A stretch of 64,000 bases of DNA from Chryseobacterium indicum. Lineage in GTDB: Bacteria > Bacteroidota > Bacteroidia > Flavobacteriales > Weeksellaceae. Made by a program: the position numbers and the translations under genes. The notes under the pieces were generated by a model. It searched no databases. It was not told the DNA's origin and saw only the letters and a program-made list of their open reading frames with translations. Of the stretch, positions 53,371 to 62,592 are shown one piece after another (positions within the stretch are counted from its first letter, which is position 1; each line of letters opens with the position of its first letter). The DNA lies in assembly GCF_021504595.1 (NCBI RefSeq), contig NZ_JACSGT010000003.1, forward strand, positions 372,001 through 436,000, in the 5' to 3' direction.

Positions 53371-55665
53371 TTACTTTTTATCTTTTTTCTCTCTTCTCTG
53401 GGCATCCAGAACCGCAATGGTGGCAAGGTTTACAATCTCATCTACGCTGGAACGCATCTGCAGAACGTGAACCGGCTGTTTCAGCCCCATCAGAATTGGT
53501 CCGATTACCTGTGCTACTTTCATCCCTCTGATGATCTTGTAGGATAAGTTGGCACTTTCAAGATTCGGGAAAATGAATGTATTGGCAGGCGTTGTTCCTA
53601 ATTTTGAAAACGGATAATCACTTAAATGATCAGAATTCATGGCAAAATCCGGCTGAATTTCTCCGTCCACGACCATTTTCGGATATTTTTCGTGAAGGAT
53701 GCTTACTGCTTTTGCCACTTTCTTTGAAGTTTCGGAGATAGCTGCGAAGTTTTCAAATCCCAGCATGGCAATTCTCGGTTCGATGGCAAAAGATTTTACG
53801 GTGAACTCTGCCATTTTAGCAATATTTACCAGATCTTCCGCAGTAGGATTCTGATTGATGGAAGTATCTGCGAAGAAAATGGGTTTCTTTTCAGACAGGA
53901 TCATCATCATTGCTGCTACTTTATCGACTCCTTTATCTTTTTCAATTACTTCTAAAACTGGTCTAAGAACAGAAGTATAGTTTTTAGAGAAACCAACGAT
54001 TAATCCATCAGTATCGCCATGTTTAAGCATCAAAGGACCGAAATAATCTCTCTGGCGAACGAATCTTTTTGCTTTGTATTCGTTCATTCCTTTTCTCTGA
54101 CGAAGTTTCCAAAGTGTTTCTCTGTATTTTTTTCTGTTTTCTTTCTGGTCGTCGTCGCTCGGATCAATAATCGGAATATCAAGATTGATCCCGAAATGTT
54201 CCATCTGCTCTTTGATGTATTTTTTATTTCCTAACAGACTCGGATACGCAATTCCTTCTTCATATAAGATCTGTGCAGCTTTCAGAACATTGTATTCTTC
54301 TGCGTTTCCTAAAGTAATTCTCTTCGGATTGGCTTTTGCACGGTTCTGCATCATTCTTACCAGCTTCTCGTCTCTTCCCATTCTGTCGAGAAGGCTGTTT
54401 TCGTATTCTTCGAAGTTTGTAATTGTTTTTCTGGCAATACCGCTTTCTACGGCAGCTTTTGCTACTGCACTTGAAACTTTCGTAATTAAACGGTTATCAA
54501 ATGGTTTCGGAATAAAATATTCTCTTCCGAACTGCAGATTCTGAATATTATATGCTAAAATTACCGCTTCCGGAACAGGCTCTTTCGCTAAATCTGCAAT
54601 GGCATGAACAGCCGCCAGTTTCATTGCTTCATTAATTCCTTTTGCCTGAACATCCAATGCTCCACGGAAAATGTAAGGGAAACCGAGAACGTTATTAACC
54701 TGATTAGGATAATCGCTTCTTCCTGTAGCCATAATGACATCTTTACGGGTTTCAATTGCTACATTATAAGCAATTTCCGGATCCGGATTTGCCAATGCGA
54801 AAACGATAGGATTTTCGTTCATGCTCAGCAACATTTCCGGTGTCATTACATTTCCTTTTGATAATCCGACGAAAACGTCTGAACCTTTTACGGCATCTTC
54901 CAATGTTTCGATGTCTGTATGAGCAACAAAATCGATTTTTTCGGGAGTAAGGTTTTCTCTTTTGTGGTTGATTACTCCTTTACTGTCGCACATTAAGACA
55001 TTTTCTCTTTTCAAACCAAGAGAAATATAAAGATTGGTACATGCAATAGCTGCTGCTCCTGCTCCATTCACCACCATTTTCACTTCTTCGATCTTTTTAT
55101 TAGCAATCTGAAGCGAATTGATTAATGCTGCTGCGGAAATAATTGCCGTTCCGTGCTGATCGTCGTGCATCAAAGGAATATCCAGTTCTTCTTTCAGCCT
55201 CTGTTCTATATAAAACGCTTCGGGAGCTTTAATATCTTCAAGGTTGATTCCTCCAAACGTAGGAGCAATCCCTTTTACAATTTCTATGAATTTATCAGGA
55301 TCTTTTTCGTTGATTTCAATATCGAAAACGTTAATGTCCGCAAAAATTTTGAACAAAAGACCTTTCCCTTCCATTACCGGCTTCGAAGCTTCTGCTCCGA
55401 TATCTCCCAAACCAAGAACTGCGGTACCGTTTGAAATAACAGCTACCAGATTTCCTTTTCCGGTGTAGTCGTACACCGTTTCCGGCTTATCGTGGATTTC
55501 CATACAAGGAACTGCAACCCCCGGAGAATACGCCAATGACAAATCTCTCTGAGATGAGTGTGGTTTTGAAGGGATCACTTCGATCTTACCTTTAGGTTCG
55601 GCTTTATGATAATCTAAAGCCGCCTGATTAAAGTTCTTTTCGTCGCGGTGGGTTTTACTTGACAT
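53371..55665 (-). CDS. maeB: NADP-dependent malic enzyme with phosphotransacetylase-like domain (MaeB type)
   Basis: A 764-residue enzyme that decarboxylates malate to pyruvate, providing NADPH. The N-terminal catalytic part (about residues 1-430) has DLSLAYSPGVAVPC, HDDQHGTAI and the nucleotide-binding VVNGAGAAAIACTNLY. The C-terminal part (about 435-760) is a phosphotransacetylase-like regulatory domain, thought to bind acetyl-CoA in MaeB. It starts 23 bases after the GlcNAc-kinase-like gene, which suggests co-transcription. Confidence 0.94.
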   Translation of the reverse strand: MSSKTHRDEKNFNQAALDYHKAEPKGKIEVIPSKPHSSQRDLSLAYSPGVAVPCMEIHDKPETVYDYTGKGNLVAVISNGTAVLGLGDIGAEASKPVMEGKGLLFKIFADINVFDIEINEKDPDKFIEIVKGIAPTFGGINLEDIKAPEAFYIEQRLKEELDIPLMHDDQHGTAIISAAALINSLQIANKKIEEVKMVVNGAGAAAIACTNLYISLGLKRENVLMCDSKGVINHKRENLTPEKIDFVAHTDIETLEDAVKGSDVFVGLSKGNVMTPEMLLSMNENPIVFALANPDPEIAYNVAIETRKDVIMATGRSDYPNQVNNVLGFPYIFRGALDVQAKGINEAMKLAAVHAIADLAKEPVPEAVILAYNIQNLQFGREYFIPKPFDNRLITKVSSAVAKAAVESGIARKTITNFEEYENSLLDRMGRDEKLVRMMQNRAKANPKRITLGNAEEYNVLKAAQILYEEGIAYPSLLGNKKYIKEQMEHFGINLDIPIIDPSDDDQKENRKKYRETLWKLRQRKGMNEYKAKRFVRQRDYFGPLMLKHGDTDGLIVGFSKNYTSVLRPVLEVIEKDKGVDKVAAMMMILSEKKPIFFADTSINQNPTAEDLVNIAKMAEFTVKSFAIEPRIAMLGFENFAAISETSKKVAKAVSILHEKYPKMVVDGEIQPDFAMNSDHLSDYPFSKLGTTPANTFIFPNLESANLSYKIIRGMKVAQVIGPILMGLKQPVHVLQMRSSVDEIVNLATIAVLDAQRREKKDKK

Positions 55666-55688
55666 ATAATGAATTTTGTTATTTTTAA

Positions 55689-56540
55689 TTATAATATATA
55701 TTGTATGTGGTAGCCTACCAGACTTTCGATAGGTTTCTGAACAATCTGTCCCACAGTAAGATTAAGCTCTGCCGCTGCAGAACGTAAAATATCTTCATAA
55801 TAATAGGCTATTGACCCGATGAAATTGATCTCAGCATCCTTGGATTCCATATAAGGCAGAACCTGATAATCAAAAAAGCTAAGCATTTCATCATGAACCA
55901 TTTTCTGTAAATACGGATGATCTTTTCTTTCAACCACAAATTTGTTGAAATCTGCCAAATACGCGTTCGGTCTTGAAGTGTGATACATATTTTTCAGGGC
56001 TTCTTCTACGGTCAGCTTATACGTTTCTTCAAACTCCGATGAGAGATCTGCGGGAAGTTTCTGCATAAAGAATCTTCTTACCAGTTGTTTTCCGATCGCG
56101 CTTCCGCTTCCTTCGTCTCCTACAAGAAATCCGAGAGAAGGCAACTGAATCTTAATGGTTTCTCCGTTAAAATAGCAAGAATTGGAACCCGTTCCCAAAA
56201 TACAGACAATTGCGGGCTTTCCTCTGTAAGCGGCATAAGCTGCTGCTGTAAGATCTTCCTTAACAATAATTTCTGCACCGATAAATACTTTACCCAGTTC
56301 TTCTATAATGATATCACAATTTTGCTGAACACCACATCCTGAACCATAAAAATAAATTTTCGTGACCGAATTTTTAACGGTGCTAAGACTTGTATTTTTT
56401 TCAATTTCAGGAACAATAAGTTCTTTGTTGATGAAGTTTGGGTTGAAACCAATGGTTTCTGTTTTCAGAAAGACCTTTTTAAAATCGTCCAAAATTACCC
56501 AGTCGGATTTTGTAGAACCACTATCAACAATAGCAACCAT
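55689..56540 (-). CDS. BadF/BadG-family ATPase, N-acetylglucosamine kinase-like
   Basis: A 283-residue member of the ASKHA fold. The phosphate 1 loop is IVDSGSTKSDWVIL near the N-terminus. CILGTGSNSCYF and LGFLVGDEGSGSAIGKQLVRRF follow, as in the N-acetylglucosamine kinase group of BadF/BcrA-like proteins. It probably phosphorylates an amino sugar, perhaps recovered from peptidoglycan or chitin, but the substrate is inferred. It is the first gene of a unit with maeB. Confidence 0.86.
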   Translation of the reverse strand: MVAIVDSGSTKSDWVILDDFKKVFLKTETIGFNPNFINKELIVPEIEKNTSLSTVKNSVTKIYFYGSGCGVQQNCDIIIEELGKVFIGAEIIVKEDLTAAAYAAYRGKPAIVCILGTGSNSCYFNGETIKIQLPSLGFLVGDEGSGSAIGKQLVRRFFMQKLPADLSSEFEETYKLTVEEALKNMYHTSRPNAYLADFNKFVVERKDHPYLQKMVHDEMLSFFDYQVLPYMESKDAEINFIGSIAYYYEDILRSAAAELNLTVGQIVQKPIESLVGYHIQYIL

Positions 56541-56745
56541 ATTTTACATTTTAGTTTAAGGATGCTAAATTATGAATTTATCTTGTAAGATGATGGATTC
56601 TGAACATGACATATGTGTTATTTGTGATGTCTTGATTTTCAAACAATAAAAATAATGTTGGCATATAACAACTTTCTACCATCAATATTACTATTGAATT
56701 ATCCTATTAAAAATTGCATGGAAATAATATAGATCTCATATTAAT

Positions 56746-56785
56746 AAAAAAGAATCCTCTTCATCAATATGAAAGGATTCTTTTT
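56746..56785 (-). terminator. Terminator downstream of the DUF6705-like gene
   Basis: AAAAAGAATCCT pairs with AGGATTCTTTTT, and the minus strand continues with T residues. It lies 30 bases beyond the stop. Confidence 0.75.
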
Positions 56786-56814
56786 AATCTATAAAACCTT
56801 AAAACTAATTAAAT

Positions 56815-57381
56815 TTACTGTTTTGTAAAAATTAGATTTTTTGTCTCAGGTAGATAAATTGTCGTATCTAAAGTCGGAGGGCATTTTGCAGCTGTTGTAA
56901 TAATATCATCAGGTCTATATTCCCAAGATATTTGTGTCGTATTTATTTTTTTTAAATAAATATCTCCCCATCCAACATGACAATTTGTACCAGTATAAAT
57001 AAACTGTAAAGCATTTTTTGCAGGTCTCATTTTGAAGCTATAGAATTCAATGTCTGAGCTATTATTCTGAGTATCTTGTAAAATAGCTCCTGAAGAATTT
57101 TTAACAATATATTTTACAATTAAAGCATCCATATAATAACTTTTTTGAGCACTATTTTCTAATTTATTTTCTTGCTTAGTAATAAACAGTGTAATTTCTT
57201 TATCATCAAAAGTACCTTTATAAGTACCTATGTAAGGCGTTAATTCATTATTTGTGTCCTTTATATATGCTCCATTGGGAATACTCGCGAATGGAGTGTT
57301 TAGAGGAAGATTTTGTGCGGAACAAGATAATGTGTTAATTATTAAACATATCATTAAGGCTTTTAAATATATTTCTTTCAT
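56815..57381 (-). CDS. DUF6705-like lipoprotein
   Basis: A 188-residue lipoprotein. The signal peptide ends in the lipobox NTLSC (Cys20). The mature part opens with QNLPLNTPFASIPNGAYIKDTNNELTPYIGTYKG, which I associate with DUF6705 proteins frequent in Chryseobacterium, and is beta-rich. The function is unknown. It follows the split JAMM-like lipoprotein gene by 25 bases on the same strand, so in the undisturbed genome the two may have formed one unit. Confidence 0.7.
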   Translation of the reverse strand: MKEIYLKALMICLIINTLSCSAQNLPLNTPFASIPNGAYIKDTNNELTPYIGTYKGTFDDKEITLFITKQENKLENSAQKSYYMDALIVKYIVKNSSGAILQDTQNNSSDIEFYSFKMRPAKNALQFIYTGTNCHVGWGDIYLKKINTTQISWEYRPDDIITTAAKCPPTLDTTIYLPETKNLIFTKQ

Positions 57382-57406
57382 ATTTATTATTATTCTAAAA
57401 TTAATA

Positions 57407-58077
57407 TTATGGACATGGTGTTGCGTTAATTGCTCCAGAGCTGTCTTTTGTTATATTATATACTGCTCCGCTATTCTCAATACGTTGAAGGATTACTTTG
57501 TTGTCAAGCCCCATATTTGTTAAAGTATCAAAAAATAATTTTTCTAATCCTTTTTCATTTAAATCGCCTGAACTATTACTATAAGATGTACCACTTATAT
57601 ATGGATCACTTAAATCACTTGCTGTCTTTCTATAGTCATTTATAATTTTTTTCATTTGTGCAGGTGAATATACAAAATTTGCTAATTCCGCACCTGTTCC
57701 TGCATAACGTATCAAATAGTGTACATATTTTACCCCATCTGGACAGCTACTACAAGTTTCTGCAGCTATCATACCCAAGTAAGCATTCCCAACTCCGTCA
57801 CTTATGCTTTGAGCTGCTGCAAATCCAAACAATGCATCTGCAATATCCGGAGGAGAAACCATATGGATACCCGTAGCTGTATGATTATGGTAACCTCCAT
57901 AGCCATCAGTTACGTTATTAAATACAGCATGATGTGCTCCACTAACATCCGCAGGTACCACCGTACCATCTTTTTTCTCTTTAAAGCCAATTTCACCTGT
58001 TTTGGGATTTGTCAGAGTTAGTTTTGCTTGTGCTTTTACATTATTTATTCCTGCCTGTATATTCGACTTATTAATTA
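57407..58077 (-). pseudogene. Lipoprotein gene split by an IS5-type element, 3' part
   Basis: The C-terminal half (about 221 codons) of an interrupted gene. It has no natural start: the frame is open back to the TAATTA target duplication and continues into the IS. From NKSNIQAGINNVKAQAKL it runs into a domain with HNHTATGIHMVSPPD, resembling the HxH...SxxD metal site of JAMM/JAB peptidases but with one extra residue between His and Ser. It ends GAINATPCP. An internal GTG at 57961 could allow a fragment of 184 residues, but without the export signal. Confidence 0.82.
58072..58077. repeat. Target duplication TAATTA, left copy
   Basis: TAATTA directly abuts the IS5-type inverted repeat GTCTCTCCTTAA and occurs again at 59541-59546. 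It is self-complementary, so a shorter duplication inside it cannot be excluded. Confidence 0.65.
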
Positions 58078-59540
<1,463 letters not shown>

Positions 59541-59546
59541 TAATTA
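59541..59546. repeat. Target duplication TAATTA, right copy
   Basis: TAATTA directly follows the right end of the IS5-type element. Confidence 0.65.
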
Positions 59547-60234
59547 CAGATTTCGTTTTCTCGCATGGATTCTGGTTTTGTGAGCCGGAATTTCCGGAGC
59601 CTCCGCTTCCATGGATTCCGGAACCACCATTCATTGTTCCGCCGGCACCGCTGCCGCTGCTTCCCCATGGGTTATAATCTATCCCGCTGCCTGTCCAGTT
59701 TCTTGGCAAATATATGGTAATAATAACTTCCTGTATGCTTTTCTCTCTGGCTGTTTCAGAAGTTTTATTATCATAATACTCCTGAAAATCTCTTATGGCA
59801 TCCTGCATATCCGCAGGAACTTCAGTTTTAAGTACTTTAAAACTTACATAGGTTTCATCTGCATTTACCGTACACTGGATAATAGCCGTAACTTTTTTAT
59901 CTTCCAATATAGGAAATAATACGATTTTCTCTTCGCCATCCAGAAAAGTTTGTGAGGCAACTTGTAAATCGATAGTTCCTACATCTTTTATAAACATACC
60001 GGCATAATCAGGATGATTATAGAAATAATTTTCTATAATTTCAGCAAAAGGATAAGCATAACTGCCCTCATCTGCAAATCTACTAACAGTACTTTTTTCA
60101 TGAAACTTTACAAAAGCCATAATTTTTTCCTGATCGGCTCTTTCTTCCTCTCGTACAGATTCATCTGTTCTGCAGGAGTACAAGATAAGAGCCAGAAAAA
60201 TAAACACAAGCCGAACGGCTAAATTTTTCTTCAT
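59541..60234 (-). pseudogene. Lipoprotein gene split by an IS5-type element, 5' part
   Basis: The N-terminal half (about 231 codons) of an interrupted gene. The signal peptide ends in the lipobox LILYSC (Cys21). A folded domain (about residues 30-190) and a Gly/Ser/Asn-rich linker (about 195-220) follow, then NPCEKTKSVI, where the gene meets the IS. The frame runs a few codons into the IS and stops at 59512. Joined to 58071-57407 at one TAATTA, the frame is open for 453 codons including the stop, with KSVI-NKSN at the joint. Confidence 0.85.
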
Positions 60235-60331
60235 AACATTTTTGTTTTTAATGGGTTAAAATCCTTTTTCACTTATCACTTCATAGTGATTATTTTTATA
60301 CAATTTTAAAACAAATACCTTGATATACAAC

Positions 60332-60367
60332 TTACTTTTACGGAAAAATTATTACTTTTACGAAAAA
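60332..60367 (+). promoter_or_regulatory. Direct repeat upstream of the XRE regulator, possible operator
   Basis: TTACTTTTACGGAAAA (60332-60347) and TTACTTTTACGAAAAA (60352-60367) are spaced 20 bases start to start, about two helical turns. Each contains TACTTTTA, one base off the -7 consensus. The second ends 13 bases before the ATG. It could be a site of autoregulation. Confidence 0.45.
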
Positions 60368-60380
60368 TATTTTTACTAAT

Positions 60381-60746
60381 ATGGAAAAGATTATCAAAAA
60401 AATAGCTGAGATCCGCAACAGAAAAGGGTTTTCTTATGAAAACATGGCTCATGATCTTGATTTGAGTACTTCAGCCTACCGTAAAATAGAAACCGGAGAG
60501 ACAAAACTAACCGTTGAAAGACTTGTTGATATTTCTAAGATCTTGGAAACTCCATTGAATGATTTGCTGGAAACTGATTCGCAAAAAAATTTTAACCAGG
60601 AAAATAAAGATAATGCACACGGATTCCAAGGATTCAATGATAATATTTTTAATGAATATTCTGAAGTATCAAAAAAATTAATTGAAGTTTATGAACAACA
60701 GATCAAGGATCTGAAAGCTGAGATTGAGGCATTGAAAAGTAAGTAG
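60381..60746 (+). CDS. XRE-family helix-turn-helix regulator with C-terminal coiled coil
   Basis: A 121-residue DNA-binding protein. The N-terminal HTH_XRE domain (about residues 5-62) reads IAEIRNRKGFSYENMAHDLDLSTSAYRKIETGETKLTVERL. A hydrophilic linker (65-88) and a short coiled coil (SKKLIEVYEQQIKDLKAEIEALKSK) follow, presumably for dimerisation. The target genes are unknown. Paired direct repeats upstream suggest self-control. It is divergent from the split lipoprotein gene. Confidence 0.88.
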   Translation: MEKIIKKIAEIRNRKGFSYENMAHDLDLSTSAYRKIETGETKLTVERLVDISKILETPLNDLLETDSQKNFNQENKDNAHGFQGFNDNIFNEYSEVSKKLIEVYEQQIKDLKAEIEALKSK

Positions 60747-60802
60747 GTTTGTGATGCTTCGACAGGCTCAACATGACATTGCGAATACTAACTGAAATAA
60801 TA

Positions 60803-60836
60803 AAAGAGAGCTCACTAATTCCGTAAAGCTCTCTTT
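60803..60836. terminator. Bidirectional terminator between convergent genes
   Basis: AAAGAGAGCT (60803-60812) pairs with AGCTCTCTTT (60827-60836), with A/T-rich flanks. A common dispersed motif, CTTCGACAGGCTCAACATGACA-like, lies just upstream at about 60757-60778. Confidence 0.7.
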
Positions 60837-60860
60837 CAGTATTTTTTTCCAGATGCATTG

Positions 60861-61127
60861 TTATTGTTTTATGTCTGTTGTCTTTTTATCGTTAAACTGG
60901 ATCAGCCAATCTTCAATTTCATCTTCCAGATAAGAGGTCTGAAGAATCATGGCATTGATGAAGTCATCGGGAACAGGTTCATCTGTTGCATTTTCAAGAT
61001 TCCATAGTTCATTAGACATATTTTCATACTCGGAATAGACACGTTTGAAGCGTGAATTTTCTCTTTCAAGAGCTTCAATATTTTGCTGCTGAAGCTGGAA
61101 TTTTCTGTATTTGTTTTGACGTTTCAT
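60861..61127 (-). CDS. Small hypothetical protein with coiled-coil character
   Basis: Family not recognised. An 88-residue protein with a very basic, glutamine-rich start (KRQNKYRKFQLQQQN), then helical, heptad-like and increasingly acidic (YLEDEIEDWLIQF). There is no signal peptide or membrane segment. It is transcribed alone, convergent with the XRE gene. Codon use is like the neighbours. Confidence 0.6.
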   Translation of the reverse strand: MKRQNKYRKFQLQQQNIEALERENSRFKRVYSEYENMSNELWNLENATDEPVPDDFINAMILQTSYLEDEIEDWLIQFNDKKTTDIKQ

Positions 61128-61335
61128 ACAAATATTGTTAAAATGTGGTCGTTAAAATTTTTGATCGTATGCTTCTAATCGCGCATTACAAGATAGAAAA
61201 AACCATCAACACAAATAGTTGAAAATGAATTTATTATCAGGTCAGGTTTACATCATTCTGAAAATTAAATTTAGAAATAATTTTGAATCTAAAAAAATAT
61301 TTAACATCTTTTTTTATCGGTTTAACATATAATTA

Positions 61336-61343
61336 TAAATTTG
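61336..61343 (+). promoter_or_regulatory. Putative -7 element of the gtrA-plsC unit
   Basis: TAAATTTG, a perfect TAnnTTTG, 17 bases before the chosen gtrA ATG. It supports the downstream ATG rather than an upstream TTG as start. Confidence 0.45.
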
Positions 61344-61360
61344 CATATCATAAAAATCGG

Positions 61361-61819
61361 ATGAGAGATTTAATACTACGTCAGAAACAGGTTTTGTTCT
61401 TCATCATTGCAGGAGGACTCAGTGCGGTTGTGGAAATCGGGAGTTTTAAACTCTTCAGTACTTCCCTTCCTCAGTTTTTTCCTCGCGAAACCAATTTCCA
61501 CGGAATCCATTATCCGCTGAGTAATATTTTTTCGACAAGCTGCGGAATCATCAGCAATTATTTCCTGAGCATCTGGTTTGTTTTCGAAAGAGGAAAACAT
61601 TCCAAAAGAAAAGAATTTGCATATTTTATGATGGTTTCTTTTATTTCGACTTTATTAAGTCTCGGTTTTTTCCAGATTTTTTACAGTTATATATTTAAGA
61701 ATAATATTGATTTGATTATTTATACTCTGAGTCCGGAAATGATCAGTAAAATTGCAGCTATTCTTCTGGTTTCGGTTTTAAATTATTCCATCAAGAAAAA
61801 AGTAATCTTTAACGGATAG
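61361..61819 (+). CDS. GtrA-family membrane protein
   Basis: A 152-residue protein with four hydrophobic helices. GtrA-type features are FFIIAGGLSAVVEIGSFKLF in the first helix and the CGIISNYFLSIWFVF block in the middle. GtrA proteins are thought to move or help move lipid-linked sugars across the inner membrane. The in-frame TTG at 61283 would add 26 residues but lies upstream of the predicted promoter, so the ATG was chosen. It precedes plsC by 3 bases. Confidence 0.82.
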   Translation: MRDLILRQKQVLFFIIAGGLSAVVEIGSFKLFSTSLPQFFPRETNFHGIHYPLSNIFSTSCGIISNYFLSIWFVFERGKHSKRKEFAYFMMVSFISTLLSLGFFQIFYSYIFKNNIDLIIYTLSPEMISKIAAILLVSVLNYSIKKKVIFNG

Positions 61820-61822
61820 GCT

Positions 61823-62551
61823 GTGACGAAAGTTTTAAATTACCTCTGGAGATTCTGGATGCTGATTTTAGCATTTGTCTTCACCATCCTTTTCGGAATT
61901 CCTGTTTATATTTTATCATTTAATAAAAAGCATTATAAATATGCTTACCGGTTTGTACGGTGGTGGAGTTACTGTATGTTTTTCGGGATGGGGCTTCGAT
62001 ATGATCTGACAAGACTTTCTGATCAGAAACTGGACAAAAATCAACAGTACGTTTTCATATCCAATCACACTTCAATTATGGATATTATGCTGATGTGTAT
62101 TTTATGTGCAGATCACCCTATTTGTTTTGTAGGAAAAAAAGAACTGGTAAAAATTCCGATTTTCGGTACTATATATAAAAGGATCTGTGTAATGGTAGAC
62201 CGGAAAAGTGCAAGAAGCCGAGCCGATGTCTACCGCAGATGTGCCGAAAAAATGGAAGAAGGAAACAGCATTGTTATTTTTCCTGAAGGCGGCGTTCCGG
62301 ATGATACTTCTATTATTCTGGATGAATTCAAGGATGGTGCATTTACACTTTCTTCAAAACACAACTCTCCTATCGTCGTTTTTACTTTCATCGGATTAAA
62401 GGAAATTTTCCCATTTGACAATTCAAAAGGTTATCCCGGAAAAGCAAAAGTATATTATAACGGTGTCTTAGATCCGTCAGATTCACCAAGAGATCTTAAA
62501 TTATCTTCTTTTGAGACAATAAAAAAAACACTCTTACAACACTATAATTAA
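61823..62551 (+). CDS. 1-acyl-sn-glycerol-3-phosphate acyltransferase (PlsC-like)
   Basis: A 242-residue inner membrane acyltransferase of phospholipid synthesis. An N-terminal hydrophobic segment (about 11-32) precedes the motif NHTSIMD (His82, Asp87). KKELVKIPIFG (block II/III) and FPEGGVPDD (block IV-like) follow. It starts with GTG 3 bases after gtrA, so the two are translated from one message. The pairing with GtrA suggests a role in the envelope, which is inference. Confidence 0.9.
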   Translation: MTKVLNYLWRFWMLILAFVFTILFGIPVYILSFNKKHYKYAYRFVRWWSYCMFFGMGLRYDLTRLSDQKLDKNQQYVFISNHTSIMDIMLMCILCADHPICFVGKKELVKIPIFGTIYKRICVMVDRKSARSRADVYRRCAEKMEEGNSIVIFPEGGVPDDTSIILDEFKDGAFTLSSKHNSPIVVFTFIGLKEIFPFDNSKGYPGKAKVYYNGVLDPSDSPRDLKLSSFETIKKTLLQHYN

Positions 62552-62562
62552 TAGAAATAATA

Positions 62563-62570
62563 TATATTTG
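62563..62570 (+). promoter_or_regulatory. Putative -7 element of the MFS transporter gene
   Basis: TATATTTG, a perfect TAnnTTTG, 22 bases before the ATG. The TTTG partner was not found. Read-through from plsC is also possible, since no terminator is visible in the 41-base gap. Confidence 0.4.
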
Positions 62571-62592
62571 TTTTCAGAAATTTTCAACAAAT

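Noticed and set aside
57407..57961. The 184-codon frame as an independent gene
   Set aside because: The sequence upstream of its GTG is in frame, has homologous-looking protein sequence and joins the 5' half across the IS, so it is part of a split gene.
61283..61360. N-terminal extension of the GtrA protein from a TTG start
   Set aside because: A perfect -7 box lies between this TTG and the ATG at 61361, and the extra residues do not resemble GtrA proteins.
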